Positions 6,142 through 11,363 of a stretch of DNA of 11,363 bases are shown piece after piece. The translations under genes and the position numbers were made by a program. How positions within the stretch are numbered: the stretch's first letter is position 1; each line of letters opens with the position of its first letter. Under the pieces are notes generated by a model. The model had not been told where the DNA came from. It saw only the letters and a program-made list of their open reading frames with translations, and ran no database searches. The DNA comes from Negativicutes bacterium UBA1444 (GTDB lineage Bacteria; Bacillota; Negativicutes; UBA1444), in assembly GCA_002329525.1 (NCBI GenBank), contig DCTI01000199.1:1-11363 (forward strand), read 5' to 3'.

Positions 6142-7407
6142 AATTAGCCCAAAGAAAAACATCAGGTAGATATCAAAAATATTATTATCAATAACAAAGG
6201 AACCTACCGTGCAAAGGACATAGACGATGGGCATCAGAATCGTGCTTTTGACTGCCAATATACGGACCGTCGCCTTCGACAGGATCAGCGCCAAAATGAC
6301 CATGGTAAATGCACTGACTGTCATGTAAATGCTCATCGTATATACGAACCCGGGAGTTTCGCTCATCAACAGCGGCCCCGGACGCAGGCCGTGAAGCCAT
6401 AGCGCAGCCAGCAAAACCGCGGCAGGAGCACTGCCTGGCACCGCCAGGGAGAGCACCGGAATGATTGCCCCGCCAATGCAGGCATTGTTTCCGGTCTCTG
6501 CCGCCACCACACCCTCATAGGCGCCTTTTCCGAACCGTTCCGGTGTTTTGCTGCTGTTTTTTTCGGCCCAGTACGACAACCAACCGGCGACATCTTCGCC
6601 AACGCCGGGAATGATTCCTACAATAACGCCGATAATGGAGGACCGGATCATATTCAGTTTATTGTTTAATAAAATCCCGAAGCCTTTTTTGAACTCGAGC
6701 GCGGATGACTTGATTGTTGTCCGGGCCGTGCTGGAGACCAGCCCATAGATAATTTCCGGAAAGCCGAATAGCCCGATCATCACCGGAATGAGCGGCACCC
6801 CGGCCATCAGGTCAACCATGCCGAAGGAAAAGCGAGGATATGAATTCATTCCGTCCAGCCCAACTTGCGCGACGATTAACCCCAATATCCCGGAAATCCA
6901 TCCTTTCAGGGGATCAGTGCCGGCGGTCAGCTGTCCGCAAATCATGACGCCAAACAACGCCAACAGAAAAAACTCGTAGGCGCCAAACTTCAACGCCAGC
7001 AGGGATAACGGGGGCGTCAGCAGCAAGACGCATAAGGTACCGGTCAATGTGCCAAAAAAGGAGGATGTCGTAGCCAAAAAGATGCCCAAGCCGCCTTCTC
7101 CCCGTTGGCCAATGGGAAAACCATCCACTGCGGTTGCCGCGGACGCCGGTGTCCCGGGAATATTGATCAGAATGGCCGATTGACAGCCGCCGGAGATAGA
7201 CCCGATATAAACAGCAACTAAGGATAGGATGGCCAGTTCAGGCGCCAGGCGATAGGTCAACCCCGTCAACAGAGCTACCGCCATCGTGGCGGTCAGTCCG
7301 GGCAACATTCCTACGACGAGTCCAAAAAATACGGACACAGCCATGACAAACAGGCTCATCGGTTGAACGACAAACGAGAATACGGTTGCGACAGTTTGCC
7401 AGTCCAA
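5899..7407 (-). pseudogene. tctA: Tripartite tricarboxylate transporter large permease TctA, interrupted by an in-frame TGA
   Basis: The frame starts at a TTG (7405-7407) with GAGGGG about 9 nt upstream and runs 422 codons to a TGA at 6139-6141. It then continues in the same frame for 79 codons to a TAG at 5899. Including the TGA, the total is 502 codons, the usual TctA length. The first part has the TctA hallmarks: GMLPGLTATMAVALL, YIGSISGGCQSAILINIPGT and DGFPIGQRGEGG, with many hydrophobic membrane spans. The part after the TGA carries the conserved C-terminal segment (FLLGIILGPMADNNLRRAL) and a last span. TctA forms the multi-span channel of the tripartite transporter with TctB and takes substrate from TctC. 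The break removes about 80 residues, so the product is probably non-functional unless the TGA is read through or is a sequence error. Confidence 0.88.
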
Positions 7408-7423
7408 AATATCTTACCCCTCT

Positions 7424-7903
7424 CTACGGCAATGGAACGCGGAAGATCATCTGAAACACAACTTGGATGCTCCCAACAACGGCTGCCGCAATGATTACGT
7501 TTTTCACAATAGAGGTGGCGTTGAGTATCCCCATGATAAACACCATAAAAATCGATGTGGAAATCCAAAAGGGAAGTCTGGGCGCCAAAATAAAGGTGTA
7601 CAGCGCCAAAACCAGCCCGCCGGTCAACATTTCCTGCGCGGACTTCGATTTCACAAAAATCGTTGCCCAATCCATGAAATCCCGCAGACTGTTCCCCATG
7701 CTTTGTTGCCGGACAGTCCGCTGTAGAAGCAATATGCCGGTAAAGAGCAACAAAATCGCCAATACCATCGGCATCATTCCGGGCGAAGCATACAGAGGCC
7801 CCCCCACCTCTGCCGCCATTCGGTAACTGTCCGCGATGATCAATATCGATAACACCATCAGCACAATGCTGGTCAGAAAATCAAAATGCAGATTTTTATT
7901 CAA
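7424..7903 (-). CDS. tctB: Tripartite tricarboxylate transporter small permease TctB, 159 aa
   Basis: This is a small membrane protein with about four hydrophobic spans: residues 10-27, about 44-60 (PMVLAILLLFTGILLL), about 92-125 (two spans around VLALYTFILAPRLPFWIST) and about 131-150. The region SPGMMPMVLAILLLFTG near residue 40 is typical of TctB (DUF1468). TctB pairs with TctA in the inner membrane; its exact role is unresolved in the family. The start is a TTG at 7901-7903, because GGAGGA (7911-7916) lies 7 nt upstream. A TTG five codons earlier overlaps that site and is unlikely. The stop lies 16 nt before the tctA start, so the two are translated from one message. A stable stem-loop lies between tctC and this gene. 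Confidence 0.87.
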   Translation of the reverse strand: MNKNLHFDFLTSIVLMVLSILIIADSYRMAAEVGGPLYASPGMMPMVLAILLLFTGILLLQRTVRQQSMGNSLRDFMDWATIFVKSKSAQEMLTGGLVLALYTFILAPRLPFWISTSIFMVFIMGILNATSIVKNVIIAAAVVGSIQVVFQMIFRVPLP

Positions 7904-7931
7904 TGTCCAGTCCTCCAATTGAATATCAGGA

Positions 7932-7969
7932 CGCTGGCTTTATGAAACAGGCGTAAACGGAAGCCAGCG
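7932..7969 (-). other. Stem-loop in the tctC-tctB intergenic region
   Basis: CGCTGGCTT (7932-7940) and AAGCCAGCG (7961-7969) form a perfect 9-bp stem with a 20-nt loop, without a T run on either strand. It lies 45 nt after the tctC stop and about 29 nt before the tctB start. A structure here commonly stabilises the upstream binding-protein message against 3' decay and lowers expression of the permease genes. That role is inferred. Confidence 0.55.
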
Positions 7970-8014
7970 CCCTGCTCTGGTTACATCGACAGGGTCTATA
8001 TATCGTCGTGTTTA

Positions 8015-9052
8015 CTATTTCAGGCGCGGAATCCCGAATTTTTCCGGTGAAACTTTTGCGGTACCGCCGTCAAACAATGTCCAGGAAACGATGGAAGACA
8101 GCTTGGCAACGTGCGCCTGCGCGGCGTCGCCGCTCAACGCCAGCACAACGGAGCCTTTCTGATCGGCGAACTTTTTGACCACATCACTCTTGACGGCTAC
8201 TTTGAAGGCGTCATCAATGGCCTTTACGACATGCGGCGGCGTATCTTTGGGGACCATGATGCCAAAAGATTCACCCATCGGCAGATATGGTTTAATGTCC
8301 GGAACCGAGGTGGCAACACCCGGAATATCCGCAGCGCCGGAAAGTTTAAACGGCTGATCCATCAGTACGGATAGCGCGGTCATTTTGCCGGCGCGAATAT
8401 GATCGACCATTTCCATGAGCAATTGCGGCACGACGTCCACTTCGCCGGACAGCCCGGCTACGATGGCGGGAGCGCCACCTTGATAAGGAACATGCTTATA
8501 CGCCAGCTTTGTGCCGGCTTTCAGCACTTCCGCCCCCATGTATCCACCGGTGCCGACGCCGGCAGTACCGAACGTTACCTGCCCAGGGCGCGCCTTGAGA
8601 TCCGCCAGCAGGTCTCCCATATTTTTGTACTTGCCGCCTTCCCCTTTGACCACAATGGCGTTTGGGGAAAAGGTGGCAATCCAGATGTGCCAATCCTTGT
8701 AGGTTTTGTCGGTATAGCCCATTACCGGATAGGACGCAAAGGCCAGAAGCCCGTTTGCCGAAATCGTATACCCGTCATGCGGTTTATTCCAAACCGCGAT
8801 GGTTCCGACCGACCCACTGGCGCCCGGCATGTTCACGACCGATACATTTGCTTTCAGGGCTTTGGCCATTTCGTCGGCCAGGGCCCGGGTGGTCAGATCA
8901 GTTCCGCCTCCCGGCGGGTAGGGAACCACGATGGAAATGTCCTGTGTCGGCCATTTTTTGGTGTCTTCTTTTTTCTGATTCAACTGCGGCCAAAGGAACG
9001 CAATACCAATGATGACAACTGCGGCAAGAACCCAAATCATTTTTTTACTCAT
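8015..9052 (-). CDS. tctC: Tripartite tricarboxylate transporter substrate-binding protein TctC (Bug family), 345 aa
   Basis: After an N-terminal hydrophobic segment (residues about 5-21), the mature part has the Bug/TctC pattern: ISIVVPYPPGGGTDLTTRAL at about 39-58, NMPGASGSVGT near 74-84, FGTAGVGTGG and KHVPYQGGAPA, with a normal length. Bug proteins bind carboxylates such as citrate and other organic acids outside the membrane and deliver them to TctAB. The ligand cannot be read here. The N-terminus has neither a lipobox Cys nor a clear cleavage site after the hydrophobic core (FLWPQLNQ), so it may be a membrane-anchored uncleaved form. AGGAGGGG lies about 6 nt before the ATG. It is 49 nt downstream of the LacI-family gene with no terminator between, so the two are probably cotranscribed. 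Confidence 0.92.
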   Translation of the reverse strand: MSKKMIWVLAAVVIIGIAFLWPQLNQKKEDTKKWPTQDISIVVPYPPGGGTDLTTRALADEMAKALKANVSVVNMPGASGSVGTIAVWNKPHDGYTISANGLLAFASYPVMGYTDKTYKDWHIWIATFSPNAIVVKGEGGKYKNMGDLLADLKARPGQVTFGTAGVGTGGYMGAEVLKAGTKLAYKHVPYQGGAPAIVAGLSGEVDVVPQLLMEMVDHIRAGKMTALSVLMDQPFKLSGAADIPGVATSVPDIKPYLPMGESFGIMVPKDTPPHVVKAIDDAFKVAVKSDVVKKFADQKGSVVLALSGDAAQAHVAKLSSIVSWTLFDGGTAKVSPEKFGIPRLK

Positions 9053-9101
9053 TTGTGACCCCTCCTGCTATTTTTTGCGGCTAAAAACGATTAAAAAATT
9101 A

Positions 9102-10139
9102 TCATTCCTCCCATCTTTTTACGGACTCCCGTTCGATGACAACACAAGGAAAAATTCGTTGAACCGGCGGTCGGCTTGGCACATGCATAACCTCGAACAA
9201 AAGCGAAGCCGCTTCCCTGCCCATTTGCTTTTCCGGGCGTTGAATGCAGGTAATGCGCGGGCGCAAAAAATCGGCCCATTCCGGCGTACCGATCATCACA
9301 ACGGAGATATCTTGCGGCCATCGGACATTATGATCCTGAAAATGCAACAAGGTCCCCTTGGCTGTATCCTGCTGACCCAACACAGCGGCGCTGACCCCCT
9401 CGGCAAGGAGACGCGCTCCCATATCGCGGCCGGCAACTTCCGTAAGTGGGCCCAAAAGAACCCGTTCGGTATCGGCTGTGAGTCGATATTCCCGCATCGC
9501 GGCCCGATATCCATTGACACGTTCGCGAACGTTCGGTATGGGAGAATCCCAACCGGAAAAAGCGATCTTTCTATGTCCGGCCTCCAGCAGATGGCGCGTT
9601 GCCAAATAACCGGACTGAAAATTGTCATGTCCGACAAAATTGTGTTCGCTGAACGACGCGGGGAAGGCCCGTTCCAAAATCACGTAAGGGATTTGATATT
9701 GCCGCAGCAAAGTTGCATTTTCCTCCCTAGCCAACGCCGGACAGAGGATGCAGCCATCTATGCGCTGCGCGATGAGGCGTTCCAGAATAAGCCGTTCCTG
9801 TGCAGGATCTTCGTCACTGTTGCACAAAGTGACCACGTACCCTTGCTCCCGGGCAATGGATTCGATATCCACACACATGCGTGTGAAGAAAGTATTGGCG
9901 AACTGCGCCACCAGCACCGCCAAAATACCCCGCCGCTTTCCCTTCAGGCTGCTGGCGGCGGCATTTTTGACATACCCAAGCTCCGCCGCGGCCTGCAGGA
10001 CTTTTTCCCGCAGTTCAGGCCGCAAGGGGCGCTCACGCTCACTGAACACATAGGAAACCGTGGCAATGGAAGTGCCGGCCAACTTGGCCACGTCTTTGAT
10101 TGTCACCGCTGGCGCAAGCCGCTTATCGCGTTGCCGCAT
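9102..10139 (-). CDS. LacI-family transcriptional regulator, 345 aa
   Basis: Residues 12-67 are a LacI helix-turn-helix with hinge: VTIKDVAKLAGTSIATVSYV followed by the hinge helix AASSLKGKR, whose Leu is the residue that inserts into a central CG step in this family. The rest is a sugar-binding-protein-like effector domain with family motifs (ILAVLVAQFANTFF, RIDGCILCP, GHDNFQSGYLATRHLLEAGH). Length is normal. GAGGGC (10145-10150) lies 5-6 nt before the ATG. The gene heads the operon with tctCBA and the Gfo/Idh gene, and two matching operators lie between its promoter and start, so autoregulation plus control of the whole operon is likely. Ligand unknown: perhaps the imported acid or a product of it. 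Confidence 0.93.
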   Translation of the reverse strand: MRQRDKRLAPAVTIKDVAKLAGTSIATVSYVFSERERPLRPELREKVLQAAAELGYVKNAAASSLKGKRRGILAVLVAQFANTFFTRMCVDIESIAREQGYVVTLCNSDEDPAQERLILERLIAQRIDGCILCPALAREENATLLRQYQIPYVILERAFPASFSEHNFVGHDNFQSGYLATRHLLEAGHRKIAFSGWDSPIPNVRERVNGYRAAMREYRLTADTERVLLGPLTEVAGRDMGARLLAEGVSAAVLGQQDTAKGTLLHFQDHNVRWPQDISVVMIGTPEWADFLRPRITCIQRPEKQMGREAASLLFEVMHVPSRPPVQRIFPCVVIERESVKRWEE

Positions 10140-10160
10140 GATTTGCCCTCATTTCAACCA

Positions 10161-10176
10161 ATGTAAACGTTTACAT
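10161..10176. promoter_or_regulatory. LacI-family operator 1 (perfect palindrome)
   Basis: ATGTAAACGTTTACAT is a perfect 16-bp palindrome with a central CG, the classic form of LacI/CcpA-type operators. It lies 22 nt upstream of the LacI-family start, downstream of the promoter. It also fits the Bacillus cre consensus TGWAARCGYTWNCW, so CcpA-type catabolite repression is an alternative or additional reading. Confidence 0.8.
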
Positions 10177-10206
10177 ATTGTTCAAAAAAGAAGAAACATC
10201 TTTCTG

Positions 10207-10221
10207 ATGTAAACGTTTCAC
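10207..10221. promoter_or_regulatory. LacI-family operator 2 (imperfect)
   Basis: ATGTAAACGTTTCAC repeats the first 12 bases of operator 1 exactly and keeps the 8-bp core AAACGTTT. The centre-to-centre distance to operator 1 is 46 bp. It covers the expected transcription start, a position that would block initiation. Its right half departs from the cre consensus. Confidence 0.65.
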
Positions 10222-10228
10222 GGTTATT

Positions 10229-10256
10229 ATTATCGCAGTTTTGATTGTTTTGTCAA
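10229..10256 (-). promoter_or_regulatory. Sigma-A promoter of the lacI-tct operon
   Basis: On the minus strand a consensus TTGACA (10251-10256) is followed after 16 nt by GATAAT (10229-10234, 5/6). Transcription should start near 10222, immediately before operator 2. This is the best promoter match in the window. Confidence 0.75.
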
Positions 10257-10308
10257 TACAGAAATATCTGATTGTTTTCCGTGGGGTAATCCGTTAGCCG
10301 TCTCCAGA

Positions 10309-10354
10309 CCCTGTTCAAAAGGAAAAGGCTGCAGCTCAAGCCGCAGCCTTTTCC
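10309..10354 (-). terminator. Intrinsic terminator of purL
   Basis: A perfect 12-bp stem, GGAAAAGGCTGC/GCAGCCTTTTCC (10321-10332 and 10343-10354), with a 10-nt loop is followed on the minus strand by TTTTG. It lies about 46 nt after the purL stop and insulates purL from the lacI-tct operon downstream. Confidence 0.85.
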
Positions 10355-10399
10355 AAAGACAGTTAAACAATACCGGTGGTTAAATATCATTCCTTACGC

Positions 10400-11363
10400 T
10401 CAGCGGAAATACGCCACCCCGGCCTCAAATATCCGTTGGTCCTTCGCGCCGGGCACATTGACCGCCACAAAACGGCCGATCCGTTCCGAGTGGCCCATTT
10501 TCCCGAAAATGCGGCCGTCCGGGCTGGTCAATCCTTCGATCGCCCAATCGGAACCGTTGGGATTCACAGTGATATCCATGGAGGGATTGCCGGCTGCGTC
10601 CACATACTGGGTCGCGATCTGTCCGGCCGCCGCCAGGCGTTGACGGTGGGCCGGGCCAGCCACCAGCCGGCCTTCGCCGTGGGATATGGCGATGGTATGC
10701 ACGTCGCCTGTCCGGACCTGGCTCAGCCAGGGCGACAGATTGGAAACGACTCTGGTTTGCACCATCCGGGACATGTGCCGGCCAATCCGGTTGAATGTCA
10801 AAGTCGGGCTGTCGGCGGTCAGTGGCCGGATCTCCCCATACGGCAACAATCCCAGTTTGATCAGGGCCTGGAAGCCGTTGCAGATTCCCAGGATCAGTCC
10901 GTCTCGCTCCTGCAGCAGCCGGGTAACCGCGTCCGTCAGCGCCGGATTGTGGAACAACGACGCAATGAACTTGCCCGATCCCTCCGGTTCGTCCCCGGCG
11001 CTGAAGCCGCCCGGGAACATCAATATCTGCGCCTGATCGACCGCCCGGACAATAGCCCGGACCGATTCCTCGACAGCCTGGGCCGACAGATTCCGGACGA
11101 TGAGCGTCTCGACGCTGCCACCCGCTTTTTCAAAGGCCAGCGCCGAATCATACTCGCAGTTGGTACCGGGAAATACCGGAATAAACACGCGGGGACGCGG
11201 CGCTGAAGTCTGGGACTTCATACGGGCCGCCGGTCCTGCAAACGACTGAAATACCGCCGCGGCATCGCCTTGGTCCGCCTTGGTGGAAAACACTTTTTCG
11301 AGTGGTTTTTCCCATGCCTGTTGGGCCGCCGTCAGAGAAATGTCCGCTTCCGGCACGGCTATC
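10400..11363 (-). CDS. purL: Phosphoribosylformylglycinamidine synthase PurL, C-terminal glutaminase part (5' end outside window)
   Basis: The frame runs off the window end; 320 residues are visible. From about 11190 down they form the class I glutamine amidotransferase domain of PurL. It starts VFIPVFPGTNCEYDS, has the oxyanion region FPGGFSAGDEPEGSG, the nucleophile Cys in GLILGICNGFQ (codon 10880-10882) and the catalytic His and Glu in GHSER (codons 10490-10492 and 10484-10486). The roughly 55 residues before it look like the tail of the synthase domain (AWEKPLEKVF), so this is a fused large PurL and not a separate PurQ. The enzyme makes FGAM from FGAR, ATP and glutamine in purine synthesis. 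All three glutaminase residues are present, and the gene ends with a strong terminator. The GTG at 11354-11356 is internal, not the start. Confidence 0.93.
   Translation of the reverse strand, partial: IAVPEADISLTAAQQAWEKPLEKVFSTKADQGDAAAVFQSFAGPAARMKSQTSAPRPRVFIPVFPGTNCEYDSALAFEKAGGSVETLIVRNLSAQAVEESVRAIVRAVDQAQILMFPGGFSAGDEPEGSGKFIASLFHNPALTDAVTRLLQERDGLILGICNGFQALIKLGLLPYGEIRPLTADSPTLTFNRIGRHMSRMVQTRVVSNLSPWLSQVRTGDVHTIAISHGEGRLVAGPAHRQRLAAAGQIATQYVDAAGNPSMDITVNPNGSDWAIEGLTSPDGRIFGKMGHSERIGRFVAVNVPGAKDQRIFEAGVAYFR

Noticed and set aside
9009..10166. Plus-strand 385-codon frame opposite the LacI-family gene
   Set aside because: It is antisense to a clear LacI protein and overlaps its operator; no domain pattern in the product.
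10242..10278. Direct repeat TGATTGTTTT (10242-10251 and 10269-10278) upstream of the lacI promoter
   Set aside because: Ten AT-rich bases repeated once with a 27-nt period is compatible with chance, and the first copy overlaps the -35 region only by position.
10376..11206. Plus-strand 276-codon frame opposite purL
   Set aside because: It is antisense to the conserved PurL glutaminase domain with all catalytic residues in the minus frame.

Overview
The window looks like Bacillota (Firmicutes) chromosome, moderately GC-rich by eye. The signs are strong AGGAGG-type ribosome binding sites, several TTG starts, a YpfA/YcgR-type flagellar brake protein, and the C-terminal glutaminase part of a large single-chain PurL of the type common in Clostridia and Negativicutes. 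The genus cannot be read from the sequence; an anaerobic clostridial or sporomusal relative is my guess. No RNA gene, CRISPR array, insertion sequence or phage gene was seen.

Left flank (1-1770). All genes are on the minus strand: the 5' part of a PilZ-type flagellar brake gene, a zinc-ribbon protein of unknown function, and a small secreted protein very rich in Arg, Glu, Gln and Trp, with tandem terminator hairpins behind it.

Centre (1774-4650). A LysR regulator (minus) is divergent from a two-gene plus-strand operon. The operon encodes an NAD(P)-binding dehydrogenase of the 6-phosphogluconate/3-hydroxyisobutyrate dehydrogenase superfamily (DUF1932 C-terminus) and a DHDPS/N-acetylneuraminate lyase family aldolase. 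The intergenic region holds an inverted repeat with LysR-box geometry over a candidate promoter. The operon ends in a hairpin that can serve the convergent operon too.

Right centre (4708-10260). A minus-strand operon reads LacI-family regulator, TctC, TctB, TctA, Gfo/Idh/MocA oxidoreductase. A clear promoter with two LacI/CcpA-like operators precedes the regulator. TctC binds an organic acid outside the membrane, TctA/TctB carry it in, and the three enzymes of the two operons (two dehydrogenases and an aldolase) could degrade it; this link is inferred from proximity only. The tctA frame is broken by a single in-frame TGA at a normally conserved Gly position, so the transporter is either inactivated, under unusual decoding, or affected by a sequence error.

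Right flank (10320-11363). The 3' part of purL (de novo purine synthesis) on the minus strand, with a strong terminator. The central catabolic block therefore sits between unrelated genes and is bounded by terminators on both sides.
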